DNA from: an uncultured Bulleidia sp.
Lineage (GTDB): Bacteria > Bacillota_I > Bacilli_A > Erysipelotrichales > Erysipelotrichaceae
Length of the DNA: 64,000 nucleotides
Assembly: GCA_934757945.1 (NCBI GenBank)
Contig: CAKVLT010000001.1
Location: 5,125-69,124, forward strand
Reading direction: 5' to 3'
Of the stretch, positions 34,606 to 43,401 are shown piece after piece. The translations under genes were made by a program, and so were the position numbers. Position 1 is the stretch's first letter. Each line of letters starts with the position of its first letter. Below the pieces are notes generated by a model that made no database searches, was not told where the DNA came from, and saw only the letters and a program-made list of their open reading frames with translations.

Positions 34606-35453
34606 ATATGTTCTCTTTCCTCATAAGATTGTAAAGTATTTAGAAGCAAAGCACAAATGGTCATTGGGCCAACGCCCTTTGGAACCGGAGTAATATAGCT
34701 GACTTTATCCAGAACATCCTGCGTATCCACATCACCGCATAAATGTCCGTCAACTCTGTTAATACCCACATCTATGACTACTGCACCTTCTTTAACATAA
34801 TCCGAGCGGATTACCTGGGGTCTTCCCATTGCCACAACAAGTATGTCGGCATTTCTTGTAACAGAGGCAAGATCCTTTGTTTTAGAGTGACAGATAGTAA
34901 CAGTTGCATTGGCATCCTGTAATAATCTTGCGACAGGATTACCCACAAGTCTGCTTCTTCCAACTACTACTGCCTGTTTGCCTGTCAGATCCACATGCAA
35001 AGCTTCTAATATTTTCATAATACCGAGTGGTGTACAAGGCACAAATCTTGGTTCTCCTGAAAACAGATGTCCTATATTAATAGGATGTAATCCATCTACG
35101 TCTTTAGAAGGAGCAATTTTCAGAATAGCCTGATTTTCATCCAGATGAGAAGGTAACGGCATCTGTAAAAGAATGCCATCACAGTTATCGTTTTCATTAC
35201 ACTTCTGTATTTCTTCTTCCAGCTGAGATTGTGTAGTCTGCTCCTTGAGATGATGAACTACATTTTCTATACCTGCCTGCAGGCATTTATTGTTTTTCCC
35301 CTTAATATAAGAAAGAGAGGCAGGATTATTTCCTACAATGATTGTATCCAGACGAGGTGTTCTTCTTCCCTGTAATCGATACGTATCTACTTTGGTCTTC
35401 ATTTCAGCCAATAAAGTGCTGGATAATTCGCTTCCATAGAACAATTCTCCCAT
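34596..35453 (-). CDS. folD: Methylene-THF dehydrogenase/cyclohydrolase
   Basis: A 285-residue bifunctional enzyme that interconverts 5,10-methylene-THF and 10-formyl-THF, the formyl donor for PurN and PurH. Motifs: LDTIIVGNNPASLSYIKGKN with the catalytic Lys, the DGILLQMPLP loop, and VVVGRSRLVGNPVARLL with the NADP-binding fold, then PKGVGPMTICALL. Length is normal. It is first of a folD-DUF951-ychF run. Confidence 0.96.
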   Translation of the reverse strand: MGELFYGSELSSTLLAEMKTKVDTYRLQGRRTPRLDTIIVGNNPASLSYIKGKNNKCLQAGIENVVHHLKEQTTQSQLEEEIQKCNENDNCDGILLQMPLPSHLDENQAILKIAPSKDVDGLHPINIGHLFSGEPRFVPCTPLGIMKILEALHVDLTGKQAVVVGRSRLVGNPVARLLQDANATVTICHSKTKDLASVTRNADILVVAMGRPQVIRSDYVKEGAVVIDVGINRVDGHLCGDVDTQDVLDKVSYITPVPKGVGPMTICALLLNTLQSYEEREHICR

Positions 35454-35500
35454 ATTTCTTCTCCTTCTTATGTGTAATATCCGATATTATACCTTATTCA

Positions 35501-35950
35501 TCACTTCAAATCATCGGAATCCAGAAGAATCGTTACAGGTCCGTCATTTAATAATGTAACTTTCATATCTGCTCCGAAAATACCTTCTTCCACTGTAAAC
35601 CCAAGTTGTCTCATGTACTCGTTGAAGTACATATATAATTTGTTTGCATGATCAGGTTTACCCGCTTTGGAAAAAGATGGTCTGTTTCCTTTATGACAGT
35701 CTGCATAGAGGGTAAACTGGGAAATGGAAAGAATAGCTCCATCTACCTGTCGCAGATCCAGATTCATTTTATCTTCATCATCTGTAAATATACGTAATTT
35801 TGATATTTTATCTGCAACTTTTTTGACAATTTCCTCTGTATCATTATCTTCGATTCCGACCAGAATCATAAATCCCTTTTGTATAGCACCATGAGTTTTC
35901 CCGTCAATGACTACTTCCGCATGGCTTACTCTCTGTATTACTGTACGCAT
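35501..35950 (-). CDS. dtd: D-aminoacyl-tRNA deacylase
   Basis: A 149-residue DTD that removes D-amino acids from tRNA. The two motifs that form the active site across the dimer are present: SQFTLYAD (around residue 78) and NDGPVTILLD near the C-terminus. It starts MRTVIQRVSHAEVVIDG, as usual. Length is normal. It lies 47 bases upstream of folD, on the same strand. Confidence 0.97.
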   Translation of the reverse strand: MRTVIQRVSHAEVVIDGKTHGAIQKGFMILVGIEDNDTEEIVKKVADKISKLRIFTDDEDKMNLDLRQVDGAILSISQFTLYADCHKGNRPSFSKAGKPDHANKLYMYFNEYMRQLGFTVEEGIFGADMKVTLLNDGPVTILLDSDDLK

Positions 35951-36018
35951 ATATCTTCCTTCTTTCGCACCTTATTGTACCAAATATCCAACCAATACTG
36001 CACATTTGATTATTAACA

Positions 36019-36046
36019 CGACAATTCCTGCATTTTGTCGCGTTTT
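36019..36046. repeat. Inverted repeat upstream of NlpC/P60 gene
   Basis: ACGACAA and TTGTCGCGT pair around about 9 bases, followed by TTTTCC. It could be an operator or a weak terminator in the divergent dtd / NlpC/P60 region. Confidence 0.35.
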
Positions 36047-36131
36047 CCTTGTGGTAATGTGGGACACGTATGTGAATTCACCCCATAAACTTGTAATTTC
36101 TTAAGAATTATTGTTTGATAGGGTCATGTTG

Positions 36132-37274
36132 ATGAGAAAAATGAACAAAAAACCACTAAAGGGAATCGCAGTTTCACTGGCAAGCTTCATGCTTTTAACA
36201 GGCAGTGCACTTCAGGTTTCCGCAGAAGAAACTACATCAAGCGACCCTATTCTTGATGCAAGCAATGGAAGTATTGCCATCTACGAACTCGACATGAACG
36301 ACCAAACTCCAATGGATACACTCAAGCAGGAGGTCATTACCAAATATGTAGACAGTGATCCAACATTGAGTTTAGATGACATTGACATGGAGAAATCCAT
36401 TGTCGTAACTAACGCATTTGACCGTACAAAGGCTGGATTACAGTCTGTAAACGTAAGCTTAGACATTGTAAAAAAAGGCGAAAACGTAACACAGCAAAAC
36501 ACGGTTGGATATGATTTTACAGAAAAAGCTGCTATTAAATTAGTTGAACCGGATGGTCCGCAGATTATTCTGAAAGCTACTGAAGTAACTATTGATCTTG
36601 GAAGTACATTTAACTATTCTGATAACCTCGGTATTGTACAGACATCCGATGGCAAGCTTCCTGCTATGAAGGAAACTGACAATGTAGATGTCAATACTGA
36701 AGGTACATATACTTGTGATGTGACTGCTATTGATGCCAAAGGTGAAAAGACAGAGGTTACATTTACAGTAAACGTAAAGAAACCTGCAGAAGTAATCCGT
36801 GCTGAAGAAGAAGCAGCCGCTGCTGCGGAAGCTGCTGCAGAAGAAGCCGCAAGACAGGAACAGTTAGCACAGGAACAGGCCGCTGCCCTTGCAGCGTCTT
36901 ATGCAAACTTAGGCGCAGGATTAGCTGCTAACGCTGATGCAAGTTCCATTGTCTCCTATGCCTTATCCTTTGTAGGTGTTCCATATGTATGGGGTGGTAC
37001 TACTCCTGCCGGATTTGACTGTTCTGGATTTACACAGTTTGTCTATGCACAGTTCGGTATCTCCATGGCACACAGTTCCTATGCTCAGGAAAATATGGGC
37101 ACACTGGTTTCTATTGATAACGCACAGCCTGGTGACCTTGTCACATGGAACGGACATGCAGCAATCTATATCGGTGGTGGTAATGTTGTGAATGCCATGA
37201 GTTATGGTACAGGTGTTGCAGTATGTTCTATCTATGCCATCGGTAATGGCAATATGCAGATTCACCGTTTATAA
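36132..37274 (+). CDS. Secreted NlpC/P60 cell wall hydrolase with Ig-like domain
   Basis: A 380-residue exported peptidase. It starts MRKMNKKPLKGIAVSLASFM, a signal peptide cut near SA-EE at about residue 35. The middle contains an Ig-like repeat of the DUF5011 type (EVTIDLGSTFNYSDNLGI, then NVNTEGTYTCDVTAID), then an Ala/Glu-rich coiled linker of about 45 residues. The NlpC/P60 domain has Cys in FDCSGFTQF and His in NGHAAIYIG, with Asn in VVNAMSY as the third residue. I chose ATG 36132, 8 bases after AGGG. It is closely similar to the gene at 20665 and probably has the same role in wall peptide cleavage. Confidence 0.93.
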   Translation: MRKMNKKPLKGIAVSLASFMLLTGSALQVSAEETTSSDPILDASNGSIAIYELDMNDQTPMDTLKQEVITKYVDSDPTLSLDDIDMEKSIVVTNAFDRTKAGLQSVNVSLDIVKKGENVTQQNTVGYDFTEKAAIKLVEPDGPQIILKATEVTIDLGSTFNYSDNLGIVQTSDGKLPAMKETDNVDVNTEGTYTCDVTAIDAKGEKTEVTFTVNVKKPAEVIRAEEEAAAAAEAAAEEAARQEQLAQEQAAALAASYANLGAGLAANADASSIVSYALSFVGVPYVWGGTTPAGFDCSGFTQFVYAQFGISMAHSSYAQENMGTLVSIDNAQPGDLVTWNGHAAIYIGGGNVVNAMSYGTGVAVCSIYAIGNGNMQIHRL

Positions 37275-37282
37275 GAAACTTT

Positions 37283-37312
37283 TTAAGACTGCCAGACAGC
37301 AGTCTTTTTTTA
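37283..37312 (+). terminator. Terminator after second NlpC/P60 gene
   Basis: AAGACTGC and GCAGTCTT pair around CAGACA, followed by seven T. Confidence 0.85.
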
Positions 37313-37323
37313 TCCAGTTTTGT

Positions 37324-37352
37324 TTTCCAGCCCTTTCAAAATCCTGTATAAT
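37324..37352 (+). promoter_or_regulatory. Near-leaderless promoter of NA37-family gene
   Basis: -35 TTTCCA (37324-37329), a 17-base spacer and a perfect -10 TATAAT (37347-37352) predict a start near 37359, about 2 bases before ATG 37361. The ATG has no usable Shine-Dalgarno site. Confidence 0.6.
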
Positions 37353-37360
37353 AAAGGCCT

Positions 37361-38350
37361 ATGAAAAACTTAATGATTAACAGTGCTCTTTTAGACATAT
37401 TTGATTTTCCATCCAGAAATATCGTTCTTTCTGAAGAAACGATGAATCTGGATGATCAAATGGTGGAAAAGTATGTAAGAGCTCAGATTGTAAAATGCTT
37501 TCAGGATATTCGTTGTCAGGATGGCTTCTTTCACGAAGGAAGTCCTTTTCTGAATACACTGAAAAGCTATACACGATTGCCTTCTTTCTCTTCAGAACTG
37601 GCTGAAACTTTCATTACACCGTATAAGGATCAGATAGACACAAGTTTTGACGTTCTCTATGTGGACTTTCAATGTGATGATGTGCCATATATCGGCATGT
37701 TCTTTCTCGAAAGCCAAAGAGCCATTACCCACCACACACAGATCAGTGATCAGCTGTATAACACTGTTGTCCCAAGTACATGTGTTTTACCTTCTACAAG
37801 TAAGAAGCTGAACACTTTTGCCATTATTAACAGAATCAACTGCAATATTAAATATTGTGATGTAAAACAATGGCCGGAATCTGTGCCGAATTTCCTGCAA
37901 AAACAGATATTAGATTGCACCAGTGAGAAATCAAAAAAGGAAATTCTGCAGGATGTGCAGACAATTGTAGAAGAAGTGGCCGAACAAAGTGAAGAAAACA
38001 ACACCGTTGTCCTTTCAAAATTCAAAAACTACGTCAAAGAAAACAGTGAAATCTCTGATACCTTATCTTTTGATTCCATTGCAGAACATGTATTCCCGGA
38101 ATCCAAGGCTTTACAGGAGTCTTTTCATGCTAAGACAATAGAAAAAGAGCTTCCTAAAGAAGTAGAATTACCTCCTCAGTCTGTCCAGAGAACCATGAAA
38201 AACCAGCGAATCAAAACAGATACGGGTATTGAACTGTCTTTCCCTACTACTTACTTTCAAAGCCCGGAATACATTGAATTTATCAACAAACCCGATGGAA
38301 CTATCTCCATTGAAATCAAAAACATAGGAAAAATCATTCCTAAAGGATAA
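37361..38350 (+). CDS. NA37/YejK family nucleoid-associated protein
   Basis: A 329-residue protein of the 37-kDa nucleoid-associated family (YejK/NdpA). The N-terminal region has MINSALLDIFDFPSRNIVLS, SRTFE-like acidic helices and DVLYVDFQCDDVPYIGMFFL; the C-terminal part has RIKTDTGIELSFPTTYF, a typical end of this family. It is cytoplasmic, with no signal peptide. DNA binding is known only for some members. It lies alone, between two terminators, with the predicted promoter almost on top of its ATG. Confidence 0.8.
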   Translation: MKNLMINSALLDIFDFPSRNIVLSEETMNLDDQMVEKYVRAQIVKCFQDIRCQDGFFHEGSPFLNTLKSYTRLPSFSSELAETFITPYKDQIDTSFDVLYVDFQCDDVPYIGMFFLESQRAITHHTQISDQLYNTVVPSTCVLPSTSKKLNTFAIINRINCNIKYCDVKQWPESVPNFLQKQILDCTSEKSKKEILQDVQTIVEEVAEQSEENNTVVLSKFKNYVKENSEISDTLSFDSIAEHVFPESKALQESFHAKTIEKELPKEVELPPQSVQRTMKNQRIKTDTGIELSFPTTYFQSPEYIEFINKPDGTISIEIKNIGKIIPKG

Positions 38351-38373
38351 TCACCAGTGGTGATTATTTTTTT
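38349..38373 (+). terminator. Terminator after NA37-family gene
   Basis: AATCACC and GGTGATT pair around AGT, followed by ATTTTTTT. Confidence 0.85.
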
Positions 38374-38455
38374 ATTACTTTACGCAAAATGACATTTTAT
38401 GTTACTTATTTCGTTGTATACTGAAACTAGAAAACTTTAAAAGGAGTTATATAAC

Positions 38456-40099
38456 ATGCATGAATGGTGGAAAGAGGAAGTGGTCTATCAGATCTATCCT
38501 CGCAGTTTTAGTGACAGTAATCACGACGGTATAGGGGATATCCCCGGTATTATTTCCAGGCTGGATTATTTACAGCAATTAGGTATCACAAGCATATGGG
38601 TATGTCCTGTCTATGCTTCTCCACAGGCAGATAACGGCTACGATATCTCTGATTATTATTCTATTGAACCTGCTTATGGAACTTTAAAAGATGTGGAAAC
38701 ATTAATTGAAGAAGGTAAAAAAAGAGGCATCAAGCTGATTATGGACCTGGTCATCAATCATACTTCTGATAAACATGAATGGTTTCAGCAGGCTTTAAAA
38801 GATCCTCATAGCAAGTACAGAAAATATTACATCTTCAAAGAAGGAAATAACGGATGTCCTCCGAATAACTGGAGATCTGTATTTGGAGGCTCTGTATGGG
38901 AAAAAGTACCTGATGAAGAAAACATGTACTACTTCCATGCTTTTGCAAAAAAACAGCCTGATTTAAACTGGGAAAACGAAGAAATGCGTGAAGATATCTA
39001 CAAAATGATTAACTGGTGGCTTGATAAAGGGATTGCCGGATTCAGAGTAGATGCCATAAATTTCATTAAGAAAGACCAGACATGGAAAGATGGAGAACCT
39101 GATGGTGCAGATGGGCTGAGCAGCTGTATGCACTTCTGCAGAAATGCCCGTGGTATTGACGTGTTCTTCAAAGAATTAAGAGAACGAACGTTTGATACAC
39201 ACAGATGTATGACTGTAGCAGAAGCAGTGGATGTCCCATATACACAATTAGATATGTTCATCGGTGACAAAGGCTGTTTTAATATGCTGTTTGATTTCAA
39301 TTACTGCAATATTGATATCTCGCCGACAGAAGAATGGTTCCCTGAACAGAACTGGACAATCAGAGAGTATAAAGAAAAGATGTTTGAAGGAATGTCAGAA
39401 ATTAATAAGACAGGATGGTGTGGCACGTTCCTTGAAAACCATGATATGCCTAGAGTTACTTCCCGACTGATAAAAAACAAAGAAGAAAGAACTCCTGTAG
39501 CTGCCAAATGTCTTGGTATGCTGTATATGTTCATGAAAGGTACACCTTTTATCTATGAAGGGCAGGAATTAGGTTGTTTAAATAACGAAAGAACCTCGCT
39601 TGAACAGTTTGACGATATTTCCAGTAAAAACCAGTATACGCGTGCTTTACAGGAAGGATACACAGCCCAACAGGCCATGTCCTTTTTGAACAGAAGAAGC
39701 AGAGATAATACACGTTCTCCTATGGCCTGGGATGGAAGCACTTATGCAGGTTTCTCTGATGTAAAGCCTTGGCTGGAATGCAATGAGCACAGTTCTGCAA
39801 TCAATGTGGCAAATGAGATAAATGACCCTGCATCAGTTTTAAGCTTTTATAAGAAGCTGATTCAAATCAGACAGGAACATATAGACCTGTTTGTGGAAGG
39901 GGATTTTATCGCTTTAGATACCGAAGACAATGTCATTGCTTATCAAAGAAAACTAAAGGATACATCTTTCACCATTGTATGCAATATGCAGGGCAGTGAA
40001 ACAGCATTCTCTTTTGATCCCAACGCCTGTGTTTTAAGTAATGCAGAAATCAAAAAAAATACACTGTCTGGATGGCAGTGCATTCTCCTGAAAGGATAA
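38456..40099 (+). CDS. GH13 alpha-glucosidase (oligo-1,6-glucosidase type)
   Basis: A 547-residue glycoside hydrolase of family 13, subfamily like oligo-1,6-glucosidase and trehalose-6-phosphate hydrolase. It starts MHEWWKEEVVYQIYPRSFSD; four classic regions are visible: DLVINHTSD, GFRVDAINF (nucleophile Asp), VAEAVDVPY (acid/base Glu) and LENHDMPR. No signal peptide is present, so the substrate is cytoplasmic. It lies opposite to a glucose-family PTS operon. Isomaltose-type oligosaccharides or a phosphorylated disaccharide are both possible. AAAAGGAG precedes the ATG. Confidence 0.93.
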   Translation: MHEWWKEEVVYQIYPRSFSDSNHDGIGDIPGIISRLDYLQQLGITSIWVCPVYASPQADNGYDISDYYSIEPAYGTLKDVETLIEEGKKRGIKLIMDLVINHTSDKHEWFQQALKDPHSKYRKYYIFKEGNNGCPPNNWRSVFGGSVWEKVPDEENMYYFHAFAKKQPDLNWENEEMREDIYKMINWWLDKGIAGFRVDAINFIKKDQTWKDGEPDGADGLSSCMHFCRNARGIDVFFKELRERTFDTHRCMTVAEAVDVPYTQLDMFIGDKGCFNMLFDFNYCNIDISPTEEWFPEQNWTIREYKEKMFEGMSEINKTGWCGTFLENHDMPRVTSRLIKNKEERTPVAAKCLGMLYMFMKGTPFIYEGQELGCLNNERTSLEQFDDISSKNQYTRALQEGYTAQQAMSFLNRRSRDNTRSPMAWDGSTYAGFSDVKPWLECNEHSSAINVANEINDPASVLSFYKKLIQIRQEHIDLFVEGDFIALDTEDNVIAYQRKLKDTSFTIVCNMQGSETAFSFDPNACVLSNAEIKKNTLSGWQCILLKG

Positions 40100-40102
40100 C
40101 AG

Positions 40103-40131
40103 GAAGTTCTGATATCAGAACTTCTTTTTTT
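40103..40131 (+). terminator. Terminator after GH13 gene
   Basis: GAAGTTCTGATATCAGAACTTC is a perfect palindrome (40103-40124), followed by seven T. Confidence 0.85.
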
Positions 40132-40133
40132 AT

Positions 40134-40174
40134 TAAAAAGGACTTGTCGTACCCTTAATCAACAAGTCCTTTTC
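40134..40174 (-). terminator. Terminator of PTS operon
   Basis: A 12-base stem AAAAGGACTTGT/ACAAGTCCTTTT with a 14-base loop, followed on the minus strand by T residues, 35 bases after the IICB stop. Confidence 0.85.
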
Positions 40175-40208
40175 TTAAAAGAGATAAATTAATGTAATGA
40201 ATCAGTAA

Positions 40209-41675
40209 TTATTTAACTAATTTTTTGAATTCGTCAGCAACGAACTGAACTTTCATACCAACGACTACCTGAACATCAGTTTTGCTTGGACGGATAATGC
40301 CGCTAACACCTGCAGACTTGATTTTCTTTTCATCGATGATAGAAGAATCTTTAACTACAAGACGTAATCTTGTGATGCAGTTATCAACGCTTACTACGTT
40401 TTCTTTTCCACCAACACCTTCTAAGATAATCTTAGCAACTTCTGTGAAGTCATCGTTAGCAAGAACTGCAGCCTTTTCTTCGTCAGAAGCATCGTCGTCT
40501 TCACGACCTGGTGTCTTAAGATCCCACTTAAGAATAGCGAACTTGAATACTGCGTAGAATACTACGAATGCTGCAATGCCTAATGGAATGATCAACCATG
40601 TCTTTGCTGCAGCTGGTAAGGAAGCAGAGAATAATAAGTCAGTAGCACCTGCGGAGAAGCAGAAACCAGCTCTGAATCCAAGAGCAACTGTGATAGTTGT
40701 GAAAATACCATACAGAACGGAGTAGATTAAGTATAAGCCTGGTGCTAAGAACATGAATGCGAATTCGAATGGTTCTGTAACACCACATACGAATGCGGAG
40801 ATAGCAGCGGAAGCTAAGATACCAATAGCAATCTTCTTCTTGTTTTCTTTAGCTGTCTGAATCATAGCTAATGCAGCACCTGGAATACCGAACATCATAC
40901 ATGGGAAGAATCCGGACATGTACATACCTAAGCTCCATGTTACATCTGCACTTGTTTCACCAGCCCAGAAGTGAGAGAGGTCACCAAGACCAATTGTATC
41001 GAACCAGAATACGTTGTTTAAAGCGTGGTGTAATCCGAATGGGATGAGTAATCTGTTGAAGAATGCATAGATACCAGCACCAACAGCGCCCATGCTTGCA
41101 ATACCCTGACCTAAAGCAACTAATGCACCGAAAATTACAGGCCATACGAATAATAATACAACACTGACTAAGATGGAAGTAACACCGGATACAATAGCAA
41201 CACAACGTTTACCGGAGAAGAAGGACAGCCAGTCTGGAAGTCTTGTTCCCTTGAACTTGTTGTAGCATGTAGAACCGATGATACCAGCAATGATTGCGAT
41301 GAATGGGTTAGCAATCTTGTTGAATGCGATAGTAGCTGTTTCGTTCAATGTCATGAATGTTGTAACAGTACCTGTAGATAAAAGTGTTGTGATCATTAAC
41401 CAGGAAACAAGAGCTGCTAAAGCACCTGTACCATCGTGGTCATCAGTCATACCAACACCGATACCGATGGCAAATAAGATTGCCATGTTATCAATGACAG
41501 CACCTCCGGCCTTAACTAAGAAGAAGCCGATCTGCTGTAAAAGACCAACTACGTCACCACCCTGAATTGCGGATGGACATAGAAGGTAACCTAGTCCCAT
41601 GAGAATTCCACAGATTGGAAGACATGCGACTGGAAGCATTAGGGATTTCCCTAACTTTTGGACAAATTTCATCAT
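40209..41675 (-). CDS. PTS glucose/GlcNAc-family IICB component
   Basis: A 488-residue membrane permease of the glucose superfamily PTS, domain order IIC-IIB. The IIC part (residues 1-385) has about ten membrane segments, with the GITEPFEF-like motif seen here as CGVTEPFEFAFMF. The IIB domain (residues 405-488) carries the phospho-Cys in VDNCITRLRL. It transports and phosphorylates a glucose-type sugar together with the IIA protein. GGAGG precedes its ATG. Substrate may be glucose, GlcNAc or maltose-type; the family match alone does not decide. Confidence 0.9.
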   Translation of the reverse strand: MMKFVQKLGKSLMLPVACLPICGILMGLGYLLCPSAIQGGDVVGLLQQIGFFLVKAGGAVIDNMAILFAIGIGVGMTDDHDGTGALAALVSWLMITTLLSTGTVTTFMTLNETATIAFNKIANPFIAIIAGIIGSTCYNKFKGTRLPDWLSFFSGKRCVAIVSGVTSILVSVVLLFVWPVIFGALVALGQGIASMGAVGAGIYAFFNRLLIPFGLHHALNNVFWFDTIGLGDLSHFWAGETSADVTWSLGMYMSGFFPCMMFGIPGAALAMIQTAKENKKKIAIGILASAAISAFVCGVTEPFEFAFMFLAPGLYLIYSVLYGIFTTITVALGFRAGFCFSAGATDLLFSASLPAAAKTWLIIPLGIAAFVVFYAVFKFAILKWDLKTPGREDDDASDEEKAAVLANDDFTEVAKIILEGVGGKENVVSVDNCITRLRLVVKDSSIIDEKKIKSAGVSGIIRPSKTDVQVVVGMKVQFVADEFKKLVK

Positions 41676-41739
41676 GTGATTTTCCTCCTTTGTCTCTTTT
41701 TTTTCTCTATTTCAACTGTAATCCCCAGCTAAATTAGAC

Positions 41740-42216
41740 TTACTTTTCGATTTCCATAATCGTATCTTTTGGCTGTACAGATTTACCGGTAACACCCTCG
41801 ATTGATTTGAAATCCGGTGTATTTGTAACAACTACAGGAATGACTGTGTCATAACCTGCATTCTTAATAGCATCTAAATCTGCTTCTAATAACAGATCAC
41901 CCATTTTTACAGTATCACCCATCTGAACATGGCCCTTAAACCCTTCACCTTTCAGATTTACTGTATCAATACCTACATGAACCAGAAGTTCTACACCTTC
42001 TTCACTCTGCAGGCCAACTGCATGTAATGTAGGGAAAATCATAGAAACTGTACCATTGACAGGGGAGTAAATCTTCCCATCTGTCGGTTTTACAGCTATA
42101 CCTTTTCCTATCATTTCCTGAGCGAATGTAGGATCATTGACTGTGTTCAGTGCAATGACTTCACCCTGACATGGGGAACCAATTTGAATTTTTTTCTTTT
42201 TAAATAAGTTAAACAT
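41740..42216 (-). CDS. PTS glucose-type IIA component
   Basis: A 158-residue cytoplasmic IIA protein of the glucose family (Crr-like). The phosphorylated His is in ELLVHVGIDTVNLKGEGF; the first conserved His region is seen in FPTLHAVGL. It relays phosphate from HPr to the IIB domain of the permease encoded 64 bases downstream. In Bacillota, separate IIA genes of this type often have regulatory roles too. The gene is 10 bases after the antiterminator gene and has a GAGGAGGA site. Confidence 0.95.
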   Translation of the reverse strand: MFNLFKKKKIQIGSPCQGEVIALNTVNDPTFAQEMIGKGIAVKPTDGKIYSPVNGTVSMIFPTLHAVGLQSEEGVELLVHVGIDTVNLKGEGFKGHVQMGDTVKMGDLLLEADLDAIKNAGYDTVIPVVVTNTPDFKSIEGVTGKSVQPKDTIMEIEK

Positions 42217-42226
42217 GTTTTCCTCC

Positions 42227-43066
42227 TCATTCTTCTGTTGTAGAAGCTATATGTCGTATATGGATTGCCAGATACATCAATTCTTCCTGAGATAATATAC
42301 ATCCAGTAGATTCAGAAATGTAACCGGCAATTTTCTCACTACAGCTAAATTCTGCAGGATATTTCAGTTTCACAAATTCAGATAATTCTTTATCTCCCTG
42401 TTCCAGGAACTCATTTCTGTACACTCTCTGCAAAAGAAATTTCACATGAGTTATCAGTCTTTCGTAATACAGGCTGTTATCATCAAGAGTAAGATGCATT
42501 TCCTCTCTGACAATATCCAGTATTTTTTTTACCTGCTCAGGGAACTTTGCCACATCCGCAATATTTGTACCATATTCCGAGTTCACAAAGTGTAATGCGA
42601 TAAATCCAGCCTCATCTTCTTCTAAAGTAATTCCTAATCTTTCCTTCAGAAGATCCAGAGCATAGCAGCCTACAGCAAACTCTGTCGGATAAAACCTTTT
42701 AATCTCCCATAGCAGTGCATTGGTAAAGCGAATATCGTTCTCATATCTCTGGATGGCAAAACTTATGTGATCTGTCAATGTCAGATAAATACTTGAATTC
42801 AGATGTACAGGAATTGTATCTTTTGCATAGGAAATAATGTCCTCTGCTATTTTTGCATGTTCCAGAGGAATACGTTCCAGTAATTCCTTATACTTCTCAC
42901 CTGCATCACTTTTTTCAATGCGGAAAACCTTCTCGATTCTATCTTCGTTAATGTCAAAACCTGCCTTCACTCCAAACCCGATGCCTTTGCCCATGACAAT
43001 CAGTTCATCCCCATTTGAGTCCGTTGAAGATACTATGTTGTTGTTAATGACTTTTTCTACAATCAT
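42227..43066 (-). CDS. BglG/LicT/GlcT family transcriptional antiterminator
   Basis: A 279-residue antiterminator. The N-terminal RNA-binding CAT domain starts MIVEKVINNNIVSSTDSNGDELIVMGKGIGF-like and covers residues 1-55; two PRD domains follow (about 65-170 and 175-279) with the phosphorylatable His residues in LTDHISFAI, ALHFVNSEY, LITHVKFLL and LAIHIRHI. I chose ATG 43066, preceded by GAAGGGGA; the upstream extension has no support. It heads the PTS operon and a RAT site overlapping a terminator lies ahead of it (43085-43157), so it probably controls its own operon, released by the sugar via PTS phosphorylation. Confidence 0.95.
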   Translation of the reverse strand: MIVEKVINNNIVSSTDSNGDELIVMGKGIGFGVKAGFDINEDRIEKVFRIEKSDAGEKYKELLERIPLEHAKIAEDIISYAKDTIPVHLNSSIYLTLTDHISFAIQRYENDIRFTNALLWEIKRFYPTEFAVGCYALDLLKERLGITLEEDEAGFIALHFVNSEYGTNIADVAKFPEQVKKILDIVREEMHLTLDDNSLYYERLITHVKFLLQRVYRNEFLEQGDKELSEFVKLKYPAEFSCSEKIAGYISESTGCILSQEELMYLAIHIRHIASTTEE

Positions 43067-43084
43067 ATCAGTTCCCCTTCTAAC

Positions 43085-43137
43085 AACATAAAAACCAAAC
43101 ATGTTCAGAAAAAAGTTTCTTAAATCATGTTTGGTTT
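43085..43137 (-). terminator. Conditional terminator of PTS operon leader
   Basis: A 12-base perfect stem AAACCAAACATG/CATGTTTGGTTT (43126-43137 with 43092-43103) with a 22-base loop is followed on the minus strand by TTTTTATG. Its 5' arm overlaps the RAT site, the standard exclusive arrangement for antitermination. Confidence 0.85.
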
Positions 43138-43157
43138 AGCCTTTTCAGTAACTATCC
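43133..43157 (-). promoter_or_regulatory. RAT site (ribonucleic antiterminator)
   Basis: The minus strand reads GGATAGTTACTGAAAAGGCT followed by AAACC, close to the RAT of sacB, bglP and ptsG. The last five bases are part of the terminator stem, so binding of the CAT domain would block the terminator. Confidence 0.85.
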
Positions 43158-43258
43158 AGTTTTCTTTAAGCAAACTTAATATACCATGTTTTTTTATTAT
43201 CATACTAGAAAAAATCTTTGATGTATCTATAAAATACTTCTTTTCCAAACTTTCAAAA

Positions 43259-43272
43259 TGAAAACGGTATCA
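43259..43272. promoter_or_regulatory. cre site upstream of PTS operon
   Basis: TGAAAACGGTATCA matches the CcpA consensus at all 14 positions. It lies about 100 bases upstream of the RAT site. Confidence 0.75.
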
Positions 43273-43366
43273 TTTGTAAAAAAGTGATTTATGTCATCAT
43301 TTTTCTATTTATTTACGTGTTTTCTTGAATATTTTTTGATTTTCTTTTATTTTTCTCATTTTTAAT

Positions 43367-43398
43367 CAAAAAAGCATTTCCTTTTTTGGAAATGCTTC
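43367..43398 (-). terminator. Terminator of pyrimidine operon
   Basis: AAGCATTTCC and GGAAATGCTT pair around AAAAAA on the minus strand, followed by a T run. It lies 4 bases after the pyrB stop. Confidence 0.85.
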
Positions 43399-43401
43399 AG
43401 T

